Shown here: positions 41,301 to 51,724 of the stretch, one piece after another | How the letters are laid out: the number at the start of each line of letters is the position of its first letter | Numbering within the stretch: position 1 is the stretch's first letter | Assembly (NCBI GenBank): GCA_947471745.1 | Contig: CANJKZ010000825.1 | Span: 62,001-126,000, forward strand | DNA: 64,000 nucleotides | Reading direction: 5' to 3' | From: Closterium sp. Naga37s-1 | Taxonomy: Eukaryota > Streptophyta > Zygnematophyceae > Desmidiales > Closteriaceae | Position numbers and translations under genes: made by a program | Notes under the pieces: generated by a model | The model's input: the letters and a program-made list of their open reading frames with translations, nothing else | Databases searched by the model: none | Told to the model about the DNA's origin: nothing

Positions 41301-44193
41301 AGCACCCTCAGACTCCGCAACCCCCGGGTCCGCATCCCCAGACGCAGCACCCCCAACCACAGCACCTCAAGCATCACCTAAGCCGACAGCTACCTCAACA
41401 GGCGCAGTACATGAGAGAGGGTCTACCTAAGACACACCTGAGGGAGAAGGACCCTGGGGGGGGAGGGGGTCCACCGGAGGGGGACATGGAGCAAGGAAGA
41501 CCGGCGGGGGCGGGGGAGGGGCAGAGCGGTAGGGGAAGAGACGGTAAAAGGGAACCGACTTGTCAAACGTAACATCTTGAGAGGGGAAGACACGGCGCGA
41601 GGTGGGGTGGTAAAACTACGAGCCAGGTGCATCAGGGGGAAAGCCAAGGAAGACGCAAGGAATAGCGCGGGCAGAGAGTTTGTCCGCGGAAGTATCGCGA
41701 ACAAAGGCACGAGAGCCCCTGACCCGGAACACCGACGCATCGCCAACCTTCCCCGTCCAACGCAGTGTGGGCGAGGTCTCCGGCAAGGAGACACGAGGCC
41801 AGAGGTTGAGCTGATGCGCAGCGTACCGGACCGCAAACGGCCACAGAAAATGGGGAGCAGCCGCATGGATCATGGAGGTACGAGCGACCTCCATGACTAA
41901 GCCAATGCAGCGCTCAGCAATCCCATTTTGCTGAGGGGAGGCCCGAAGCGTGAACGACTAGAGAATGCCCTCCCCACGAAAAAAGTCCCGCAAGAGGTCG
42001 GAGGAGAACTCACCACCTTTGTCAGAGTGCAGACGCAGGACAGGAAGGTCCTGGCCGAACCGCTCGCGGAGCTGGAGACGGACTGCGCGGATCCAAGGGA
42101 TCAAGACATCAATGACCTGACCCTTACTGCGCAAGGGAAAGACCGTGGTGTACCGCGTGTAGTCGTCAACAACTAGCAGAAAGTAGCACTCGCGGCCCTG
42201 TCCACTAACGCGGGCTGGGCCCCACACGTCCATGTGGAGAGTTTGTAGGGGAGCAGTCGTCGGGGGAAACGAGGAGGAGTGAGGAGCGGCGCGCTGCCGC
42301 CCCTCGACGCAAAGGAGGCAGGGCGGGGCAGGCGAGGGCGGCAGGGGAGGCAGAGACCTGGGGAGGCCAGAGACAAGAAGACGAGAGTGCATGCCACGAA
42401 GGCGAGGCAGGGAGGGGTGACCCAGACGGTGGTGCCACAGAAGAGTCTGGTGTGACAGGAGGCGACACGAGCAAAAGGCGGCTACCTGAACTGACGCGGA
42501 CACCTGAGCAGACGCAGCGACCTGAGAAGGCTCGGTAGTGAGTGTGTATAGACTCGACCCTGGTCGACGAGTGAACGTGGCCAGGTGACGCCCCGTCCGT
42601 GTGCACGTGCAGATCGACACACGCTGACCCCCAGGAGTGGTGGTAGTGACCATCGCATCCTGGAGGGCAGCGGTACGGAACCGCCGGACACGGGAGGACA
42701 TTGGAGGAACGGGCCACGACCGGTCCCCCGGAGGGGTCAGCCAGTCCGACCGGGACAGGTGCAGGAAGAGGAGTGAGGGTGGTGTTGTCACGAAAGAAAC
42801 AGCACGAGGCGCCGGAGTCCAACGTGAAGGTGTGCAAGGCCTCAGCAGGCGTAGTACCAGGGAGAGTACCAGACTCACTAGCACCTAGAGCAGCAGCAGC
42901 TATACCTGGGTCAGGCGGCACACACCGGTAACAGTCACCCTCAGCACTAACAGACAAAGCATACATAGCAGAGAGAATAGCATCAAAGTATAGGTCAAAA
43001 ATAGCAATCCTAGACTTAAGCAGATCTGCCCAGCGAGGGAGCTTGACGTCGTCACCAAACTCAGCACGCCAAGCGTCGTCGAGGCGGGAGAAGCAGCGGT
43101 GCTGAGTGTGAGTCCGCCCGCAAGTCTGACCAGCACGGTCACCCGTGCGAATTACATACGGGCAACTACCCCTAGACGCCCCACGCAGAAACCACTCACG
43201 AAGCTGCTGGGGAGACGGGGTCTCGCTCCGACGCTGTTGCTGCTGACGCTGGCCACACACAGAACCGGCACGCCGAGCGCCAGTCCCACCGCTACCAGTC
43301 CCACCGCCTCCGCTGCCGCCACCCCCACCGCTGCCTCCACCACCGCCACCAGAGCCCCCACTCCCGCCACCACTCCCACCGCCGCCACCACCTCCACTGC
43401 TGCCCCCTCCACCACTTCCGCTGCCACCTCCACCACCGCGGCTGTCACCACTACCGCCCCGGCCACCCTTGCCCTTGGTGCTGCGGCGCTTCGCACTAGC
43501 AGAAGCAGCTCCGACGTGCTCAGGAACAGAGACGTCTGCAGCAGCAGCAGAGGCGTAGGAGGGGGCAAGGGGGGAGGGGGAACAGCCCTCAAAGAAGGGC
43601 GGGCGCGGAGTGCCACGAGCAGCACCTACAGCAACTGCACTAGTCTCCGCAGCGAGGAGATGCTGCTCGAGGAGGTCAACAGTGAGGGAGGTGGGGTCAA
43701 GAGAGAGGAAGTGGTCCCTGACAGAGCGAAGAGAGTCAGGGAGGCGTGTGACTATAAGGTAGAGAGTGATGTACATCGGGGGCGGGTTCCTGTCGAGGAA
43801 CTCAGCAGGAACGGCAGCACGGTAGCGAGCGTCACAAGCGCGAAGGTGGGAAACTAGGTCCTCGACTGTGGTAAAGGAGGACAACTCGGGGAACAGGTAG
43901 GGCAGAAGAAGGCGGCCTAGAGCAGCAGTGGCAGGGGAGGAGTAGCGAGCGACTACAGCGTCGTACAATGCCTGCGCTGTCCTGTGCTGTCCGAAGTGAG
44001 CGCATTCAGCTAATGGCAGGTGGTTGCGAATGGCTAAGCGGGCAGCAGCGTCACGAGTAAGCCACTGTGAGCAAGTCGAACTGTCAGCTGTGGCGGGAGG
44101 GGCAGTAGCAGCGCCTGACGCTAGGTCAAACAGCGAGACACTGTCCTTAGAATTGCTCAGTAGGTACAGCTGCAGGTCATCTAGCCAAGTGTC
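38244..44193 (-). mobile_element. Copia element D, truncated by element E
   Basis: Same broad lineage as A-C but more diverged. In plus-strand order: 132-bp 3' LTR (38244-38375), RNase H (about 38460-39030), reverse transcriptase (about 39330-40100), minisatellite linker (about 41100-41370), integrase (about 41420-42470), protease (about 42790), gag with the Gly-rich stretch (about 43240-43500) and a gag core reaching 44193, where element E begins. Its 5' LTR is not found in place. Broken in several places and older than elements B and C. Confidence 0.88.
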
Positions 44194-44326
44194 TGTGAAA
44201 TAAGAACGAGAATGTTTGAACTATGAATGAAGTGAGTACATATGGGAAACCCTAATTGGGTTGTACCCCTTATGGGATACCCCACTATAGCCTACACAAC
44301 AGCATAAGCTATATAATGTTCTGACA
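44194..44326 (-). repeat. Left (3') LTR of Copia element E
   Basis: 133 bp, TGTGAAAT...TTCTGACA on the plus strand. It is close to the LTRs of element C. Confidence 0.85.
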
Positions 44327-47300
44327 CACCCCCATAGGCAAAGTGGGGGAGAACAAGGGGTCACAAGACCAGTCAAGCAAAGCAGAGCAAGCTCAGGGTG
44401 GATCACAAAGTCACCACACAGTCCGAGCACAACGACAAGGCCACAAGGCCAGTTCACATGCAGGAGTACACATATATATATAGAGCTAGACAAGCAAGAG
44501 CAGGTATATATATGTAACAGTACAAGCAAGGTCAAGAAGAGAGCAAGTGAGGCAAGACAGGTACAAGACCCAGCTGGGTGCAGAAGCGCTGATGGTCACA
44601 AGGCGCAAGTGCCTTGGTGAACACATCAGCAGTGTTGGCCGCAGAGGCCACGTAAGCAAGTCGCAACTGACCACGCTGCTGCAGCTCACGAGCAAGAAAG
44701 TAACGGAGAGCAATGTGCTTCGTTCTGTGCTCCAAGCGCTGCTCTCGACACAAGGCCAGCATGGCCTTGTTGTCTACGTACAGCACTGGAGGAGAACGAG
44801 GCGGCTCTCCAAGGTCAGTCAGCAGGTAGGTGAGCCAGCGAAGCTCCTGTGCAGCCATGGCCCCGGCGTAGATCTCAGCCTCACAACTGGAGCCGAGAAC
44901 AGAAGACGAGCGAGTAGCCCGCCACGAGACAGAGCCGGAACCAAGACTGAAGGTGTAACCCTGCGACGACCGCTGCGTAGCCTGGTCGTCAGCCCAAGAA
45001 GCGTCCGCGTGCCCAGTGAGGACCACTGGACTCCGCCCTCCAAGCACTAGCCCCATGCCCGACGTACTGCACAAGTAGCGCAACACCCTCTTCGCTGCAG
45101 CCATGTGCTCTGGTCGGTGTCTCCCAGGAGCAACATAGCGTGCAAGAATGCTAAGAGGGTATGCAAGGTCAGGTCGTGTGCAGGTCATCAGGTACATGAG
45201 GCAGCCAACAAGCTCTGGGTACGGGCCACTCGACTCTACGGACTCATCCGAAGGCAGAGCTGAGAGCGAGTGGCGAGTAGACAGAGGAGTGGCCTGAGGC
45301 GAGGAGTACGTGAAGCCGAAGCGCTGAAGGACCTGCTGCACCATGTGTGACTGAGTCAAGGTAATGGTGCGGTGTGCTCTGTCCCGAGTGATCTGCAAGC
45401 CAAGGTAGCTGCGCAGTTCACCCAGGTCTGTGCACGTGTGTCTCTTCTGCAGCTCGGACTTCACGTAGGCTAGTCCAGCCGTGTCAGCTGTGGCAAAGAC
45501 CAAGTCGTCGACGTACACGAGGACGTAGAACGGCGGCAGAGAAGTGTCGGTGCGCAGAAACAACGACGGGTCAGCAGTAGAGGGAGCAAACCCAAGAGCC
45601 GCAAGCGTAGTCCTCAGTGTGTCGTGCCACTCACGCGGTGCCTGGCGGAGACCGTAGACTGGCCGTCGGAGGCTCCACTGGGTGCCAGGAGGGAAAGTCC
45701 CAGTGAAGCCAGGTGGACGGCGCAGCCAGATCTCCTCGTGCAGGCTACCCTGCAAGAAAGCAGTACTGAAGTCAAGAGAGTGGAGCTCGTAGTCGCGCTG
45801 AGCGGCTATGTGCAGCAGCACCCGAAGAGTGGTCATCTTCGGGGTGGGAGAGAAGGTACCGGAGGAGTGTGCAAGGACTGGGCCCCCGGAGGGGTCAGCA
45901 AGGGAGACCGCAACAGGCCGACTAAGCGGCGTGAGCGTGGTGCTGTCTCTAAAGAAAGAGCACAAAGCACCAGAGTCAAGTGTGAAAGTGTGCAAGGACT
46001 CAGTACGTGCAGTACCAGAGAGAGTAGACGCACCAGCACCTGGAGTAGCAGACGCACCAGCACCTGGAGCAGCAGACGCACTAGCACCTAGAGCAGCAGC
46101 CGCAATGCCCGGGTCGGGCGGGACACTCAGGTAACAGTCACCCTCAGCACTATCAGCAAGAGCATACATGGCAGCAAGGATAGCATCAAAATCTAGATCA
46201 AAGATAGGCACATTCTGCAGAAGCAGATCATGCCAGCGAGGGAGCTCAACGGCGTCAGGAAACTGGGTACGCCAAGCGTCAGTCAAGCGACCGAAGCAGC
46301 GCTACGTGGTGTGTGGGAGCCCACACACCTCCCCACTACGGGGACCGGTGCGAAGAACGTAAGTGCAGGGACCTGCACTCCCAGACCTCCCACGCCCAGC
46401 GCACCACTCACGAAGCTGCTGAACCGACGGGGTCTCACGGGTGCGCAGCTGCTGCTGGCGCTGGCTGCCACCAAAGCCTCCACGCTGCGCTGCTACACCT
46501 CGCCCAGCACCACTGCCGCCGCCACCTCCACCACCGCTGCCGCTGCCTCCACCACCTCCGCCACCGCCGCCACGACCTCCACCGCCGCCACTGACGCCCC
46601 CACTCCGGGTACCACCCCCACCTACACCGCCACCTCCTCCACCGCCTCCACCTCCTCCACTGCTTCCCCTGCCGCCCCCTCCACCACACTTGCTCCCCTT
46701 TCCCTTGCTGTTGCGGCGTCTCCCACTAGGGCCAGACGCAGCTTTGACCTCCTCAGTGCTAACGAGGTCGACAGCAGCAGCAGAAGCAACAGAGGGGAGA
46801 AGGGGAACAGGGGAACACCCCTCAAAGAAGGGGGTGCGACGGTCGCCGCGAGAAGCACCTACAGCTAAGATACTCTTCTCAGCTGCAGCAAGGCGCTCCT
46901 CTAGCAGGTCGACAGTCAGCTCGGTGGGGCAAAGGGAGAGAAAGTGGTCCCTGACTGAAGAGAGGGAGTCAGGGAGGCGGGTGACTAGGTAGTAAAGGGT
47001 GATGTATATGGGGGGGGGGGTTCTTGGCACAGAACTCAGTGGGAAGGGCAGCGCGGTAGCGGGCGTCACTAGTGCGAAGGTGAGCAACTAGGTCAGTAAC
47101 TGTGGCAAAGGCGGCAAGGTCAGGGAAAAGGTACGGCAGCATGAGGCGGCTGAGGGCAGCAGTGGCAGGGGAGGAGTAGCGTGCAACTACAGCGTTGTAC
47201 AAAGACTGAGCAGTCTTGTACTGGCCAAAGTGTGCGCGCTCAGCAGGCGGCAGGTGACTACGAACAGCAAGACGAGCAACAGCGTCACGAGTGGTCCACT

Positions 47301-47539
47301 GCGAGCGAACAGTACTGTCAGCAGTGGCAGCAGGAGCAGTGGAAACACCGGACGTGTGATCGAAAAGGGATACCCCATCCCTAGAATCACACTGAAGAAA
47401 AAGCTGTAGGTCGTCAACCCACACGTCAAAGTCAACTGCACGTCCCTCAGCGTCAAAGGTGAGAACTGTAGGACTAGCCATAGCAGCAGTAGGAGCAGTA
47501 GCAAGAGTAGCAGTAGTAGCAGAGGCAGTAGGGCAGTGC

Positions 47540-48480
47540 ACGGCAGGGCGGCTCGGTAGGGTGGCGCGGCTCGGTTTAGCGGCGCGGCTCGGCTGGGCGG
47601 CGCGGCTCGGCTGGGCGGCGCGGCTCGGCTGGGCGACGCGGCTCGGCTGGGCTGCGCGGCGCGGCTCAGCTGGGCGGCGCGGCGCGGCTCGGCTTACCAG
47701 AGACGGGTGCATGGGCGGGCCGTAAATGCAGGGGCCGCGCCTGCAGGGGCCGGCAGGGGCGCGCCAGCAAGTGGCCGGCAGGGGCGCGCCAGTAGGGGCG
47801 CTTCAGTAGGGGCCGGCTGATGCGCGTCAGCAGGGGCCGGCAGGGGCTCGTCGGCAAGGGCCGGAAGGGGCGCGCCAGTAGGAGCGCGTCAGCAGGGGCC
47901 GGCAGAGACGCGTCAGCAGAGGCCGGTAGGGGCGCGTCAGCAAGGGGCCGGCAGGGGCGCTCCAGAAGGGGCCGGCAGGGGCGCGCCAGCAGGGACCGGC
48001 AGGGGCTCGCCAGCAGGGGCCGGTACGGGCGCGCCAGTAGGGGCCGGCAGGGGCTACGGCAGTTGCTGAAGGGGCCGCGAAGGCCGCAATGGGGGGGGCC
48101 GTGAAGGCCGCAATGGGGGGGGCCGCGAAGGCCGCGAAGGGGCCGCAAGGGGCCGCGAAGGGGCCGCTAAGGGGCCGCAAGGGGCCGCGAAGGGGCCGAA
48201 AGGGGCCGCGAAGGGGCCGCAAGGGGCCGCGAAGGGCCGCGAAGGGCCTTGAAGGGGCCGCAAGGGGCCGCGAAGGGCCGTGAAGGGCCGCAAAGGGCCG
48301 CGAAGGGGCCGCGAAGGGCCAAGACGGGCCGCGAAGGGCCGCAAAGTGGGGGGCCGCGAAGGGCCGCAACGGGCCGTGAAGGGCCGCAAGGGGCCTCGAA
48401 GGGCCGCAAAGGGGGGGCCGTGAGGGGCGCGACAAGACGGGCCCTAAGGGCGGGCCGCTAAGGGCAGGGTACGCGGGGCG
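47540..48480. repeat. GC-rich tandem repeats in leader of Copia element E
   Basis: Three successive arrays: GGCGCGGCTCGGCTGG words (47550-47700), GGGGCCGGCAGGGGCGCGCC words (47740-48060), and AAGGGGCCGCGAAGGGGCC words (48065-48480). They sit between the primer-binding site and gag, as in element C, but with different unit sequences. Confidence 0.85.
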
Positions 48481-48566
48481 CGCCTCGGGCAGGTAAAAAA
48501 AAAGATTCTTAGTGGTGGGCCCGAAAAAAAAAAAAGATTTCACTAGGGAACCTGCTCTATACCATC

Positions 48567-48694
48567 TGAGAATAATGAGAGGAATGAATGAACTAGGAAG
48601 CAGTTGGGTACAAGTAGGAAACCTAAAAGTGTTGTACCCTATAAGAACTACCCCACTACAGCCTAAACAGACTATAGCATATATAAGTTTGACA
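48567..48694 (-). repeat. Right LTR next to element E primer-binding site
   Basis: 128 bp, TGAGAATA...TTTGACA on the plus strand. Its position beside the primer-binding site marks a 5' LTR, but its sequence is nearer to the LTR of element D (38244-38375) than to element E's own left LTR. Confidence 0.75.
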
Positions 48695-48768
48695 ACCTCC
48701 CCTTTTCACAATACAAAATTTTAGAATATGTTACACTTCACTACACTTTCAAAATTTATCATTATGCG

Positions 48769-49392
48769 CAGGGTCCTCGGTGGGTTTTGAACCCCCCTGA
48801 TGCATCAGACGGGCCCGAAGGGCCCGTCTGATGCATCAGAATTTTTGCTTTTGAGTGTCTGACGAATCAGAAATTTTCAAAAACCTTGTCCGACCAATCA
48901 ATACAGAGTTACGAGTGTGCAGATGCACGTGGGAAAAAAATTGAGTCGAACTTCTCTCTCGCCTGTCGCATCCATTCGAAGGGCACACAACACTCACCCT
49001 GTCATACTACATTCGCCCCGTCACACCACATTCGCCCCGTCACACCACATTCGCCCCTTCACACCACATTCGCCCCTTTTCACCACATTCGCCCTATCAC
49101 AAGAGGGGTTCGCACTGCGTATAAAGATTCCAACGAGTCAACCTGTCATAGCAGTGATCCATGCACTGTCACAGGAGAGATTCCCTTCCCACCACTGGAA
49201 ATCGCGATATGCTATGTTTCGATTTCAGATGAAACAGAAAACACGTGTCTGATAGAACAGATGGAAACTAAAAACCATTTCTGACCCATCAGACGGCATA
49301 ATGCACCCATTTCTTGAAAATCAGATGAGTGAAAACAAATCTGTCTGATTTCTCAGAAAAACAGACAAAAATGTCTGATAGCGAGGGCCCTG
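48769..49392. mobile_element. hAT-type MITE 2 with perfect 8-bp target duplication
   Basis: 624 bp. The ends CAGGGTCCTCG and CGAGGGCCCTG are inverted repeats with one mismatch, flanked by the perfect 8-bp duplication ATTATGCG (48761-48768 and 49393-49400), the hAT signature. Near the left end is a perfect 20-bp inverted repeat with a GAA loop (48797-48839). TCTGA/TCAGA words recur near both ends. The middle has an array of about five 19-bp CATTCGCCCCGTCACACCA-type repeats (49008-49100). No transposase is encoded. Confidence 0.88.
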
Positions 49393-49400
49393 ATTATGCG

Positions 49401-50787
49401 TGACCATTGAAACTTCCAAGCAGCTGCCCGTACTTTTAGCCCCATGTTGCTTGCTGCTCCTTTTTTTTTTTTTTTTTTTTTCAAACGGGCTGCTTCTTCA
49501 TGGATTGGACTTCGCAATGCAATGTCCACATGCATTGGGGAACTGAAGCTCAAAGTCCCCACTTTTACATCACGCGCTAACTCTTGGGGGTTGTGGTGAT
49601 GCAAAACGTGAAATCAACACATGCGCAACACAGGAACAATGGTGATTTCTGAGTAACAGGTATATGTGCATTCCACAGACCACTTGTGGAATTCTGTCGT
49701 AGAGATCATGGTTATGGGTAAACGTGCTGTTGGTGCATCTGACAAAACGTTATCTATTGTAACCTTCATTACGAGCGTTGCGCATCCGTACCGGGATGAC
49801 GGGGCTGGGTTTACCGAGAATCATTATATTTTCCGATGCTGTCACGTCGCGTGACTCACGTCCCCCCTGACCCCATCTGGAGCCAGGAGATGAGTGGCTG
49901 ACGGCTCCTCGGGTTGTGGTGGGACCGTGCATCTTCGTTTTCGATACGTGGAAGCCTCCACTCCACATCACAGAAGGTGTGCCGAGGCTCCAACAGCAAG
50001 TTCATTGTTCCCCCCAAATTCAGGTGGCCATCTTAGGTTACCCCCAAACTTCTGTGCTATGTATGTCACTAGGTGGGCCTTATCGGGCATTGCTCAGGCA
50101 GACTTCTGAGTTTGTCCGGTAAAATAGTTTCTATGGCGAGAATGTGGGTTGGTGGTAAGCTATTTTTGTTTGGCTGACGACAAGCGTATGCACTCATGGT
50201 ACAGCAGGGGTTTTACAGCTCCGACGTGCGCTGGCGCATGCATCATTGAGGCACGCGCTAGAAATGAAAAGCGGCTCTTGCGGCCTCGGTTCACGCAATC
50301 TCCGGTTCGTTGGCCTCCACGAACATGTTCCCTGCTGGCAGCTAGGGCGCGGTGGTGCCGACACCTGGCCGCGTTAGATATGGTTTTTGCTAAAATGAAA
50401 TCAGAGGCAGTCTTCCGCGTCGTCCGAACCGAGACAGGTTTGGAATGTGGTGCACCATCTGACCGAACTGTCACATCTAAGGACGGATTTCAACGGCCAA
50501 GATGGTCGAGAACTACACCAGAGCCACAAGTCAAACACTCAGATGGTTCTGAGACGTCCGATGATGTATGATCGAACGGATATCCGACCTACAACATTGA
50601 CAGGTTTGCAAGGAGCTCTCAAACGTTTGGTTCGGCGGCCAGGTGCACAGAACAAGATTGGGGGAGGGAAAGCTTGCTTGTTACCGAATGCAACCGATCA
50701 TTTATATCATTTGTCCGTCACCTTCAGCTGGCCTCTTTCCCAGCTCTCCAAATCTCCATTTTCTGAGGCGACCATCTCTCCACCAGC
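49401..50787. other. Intergenic region upstream of the polyamine gene
   Basis: Mostly unique sequence. It has a T-run of about 24 at 49459-49482. An open frame of 140 codons at 50149-50571 has no recognisable domain and no splice or codon-use support, so it is not called. The last few hundred bases probably hold the promoter of the AdoMetDC-ODC gene. Confidence 0.45.
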
Positions 50788-50796
50788 CTATTTAGG
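50788..50796 (+). promoter_or_regulatory. Possible TATA-like element of the AdoMetDC-ODC gene
   Basis: CTATTTAGG, followed about 30 bases later by a pyrimidine-rich stretch that could hold a start site. The spacing fits, but the motif is weak and there is no transcript evidence. Confidence 0.22.
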
Positions 50797-51104
50797 CATT
50801 CCAGTTTCTTCCTTCTTTCCTAGTTGCCTGAACACTGGTAGAAGGGTTTTTGCTCATTCTTGCCTTCACTATCTCCTCCAGCTCTCTTGTTCACAGTGCT
50901 CGCGCCTAATCGCATTTTAGCACTCTGCTGTGGACTCCTGCTAGCCTCCTTCTAGTCGTGTTCGGCGGCTCACACCAGTCCCCCCATTTCCTCCATTAAC
51001 AGTGAGTGGCATTTCTCATGGCAATCTGTTAATGCTGGATTCATCTTTCCGAAGCACCAGTCAAGTTAATCTGTCCCGTGATATATTGCTCTGTGCAGGC
51101 GTCG

Positions 51105-51116
51105 ATGACCTTATGA
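51105..51116 (+). promoter_or_regulatory. Tiny uORF of the AdoMetDC-ODC leader
   Basis: ATG ACC TTA TGA, three codons and a stop. The final A of the stop is the first base of the small uORF start codon (51116), a one-base overlap. Plant AdoMetDC leaders have the same arrangement: translating the tiny uORF limits initiation at the small uORF when polyamines are low. It lies seven bases into the second leader exon, after a likely 5' UTR intron (51002-51098, GTGAGT...TGCAG). Confidence 0.82.
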
Positions 51117-51425
51117 TGGATTCCAAAAATTTAAGTAATCGCAGTACATCCTCGTCTAAATACTACTCGACTACCTCAAATCTCTCATCCTTTCTCGCTA
51201 TCGCCACGGCTTACGAGCAACCCCTTACCTACACCATCGAGGACGTTCGCCCCTGGGGAGGCATTGACATGTTCCGCTCTGCTGCTTACTCAAACGTACG
51301 TCAGAACTACTCTTTCCTTGGTTCGGATCTTTCAGGACCCTTCATGACTTGGTTTGTCATCATTCTGTTTCTAATAATGTCGTTGTTTTGTCGCTTGTGT
51401 TCAGTGCGTGCGCAGGCCCTCCTGA
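51116..51425 (+). CDS. Conserved polyamine-responsive small uORF of AdoMetDC, spliced
   Basis: Two exons, 51116-51295 and 51405-51425, joined across a 109-bp GT-AG intron in phase 0, encode 66 residues. The segment IEDVRPWGGIDMFRSAAYSN, then after the intron CVRRPS and stop, matches the nearly invariant plant AdoMetDC uORF peptide (consensus SIEDVRPxGGIKKFRSAAYSNCxRKPS). In plants this peptide stalls the ribosome when spermidine or spermine is high and represses the main ORF; it is the peptide, not the RNA, that acts. The Ser/Thr-rich N-terminal part is longer than in flowering plants (total about 50 there). An ATG three bases upstream (51113) is in frame and would add one Met. The main ORF starts 300 bases after the uORF stop. 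Confidence 0.93.
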
Positions 51426-51724
51426 TATACCCTACTAGATATACCGCTGATCAGTTCACACCAAGATTAGCGTTGTAACAAACACGGGAGGTTCTAGGAC
51501 TCGGGGTGAACGGACTCGGGGGTTGGTAGATATTCGGACACGGGTTATCGGGGGCTTCTGCTCTGCAGAGCAGCGTAGGTCGCGGTAGTGCTATCGTTTA
51601 GAAGGTCCCTCTTTGCTCTCACTGTGACAGTCGTCACATCTGACAGTACCGTCGGTACTTCTCTTCTCTCGCACTCTTCTGCGTCTCTCTTCTCTCTACC
51701 GCTAACGCTGCTCTGCTGCTTGTC

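Larger units (their letters stand above)
44194..48694 (-). mobile_element. Copia element E, nested in element D, mosaic
   Basis: Left LTR 44194-44326, RNase H and reverse transcriptase (about 44532-45830), protease and gag (about 45880-47481, start codon 47479-47481), a repeated GC-rich leader (47540-48480), primer-binding site TGGTATAGAGCAGGTT (48549-48564, minus strand) and right LTR 48567-48694. The integrase region is missing, so it is incomplete. The two LTRs differ clearly, unlike those of B and C, so the outline may join parts of two elements. It cuts gag of element D at 44193. Broken. Confidence 0.82.

Noticed and set aside
50149-50571. A 140-codon open frame upstream of the polyamine gene
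   Set aside because: No domain, no conserved motif, no splice evidence; within what chance would give in this composition.
51002-51478. A 158-codon open frame over the uORF with a hydrophobic C-terminal segment
   Set aside because: The hydrophobic part is intron read-through; splicing 51296-51404 gives the conserved uORF ending, which is far better supported.
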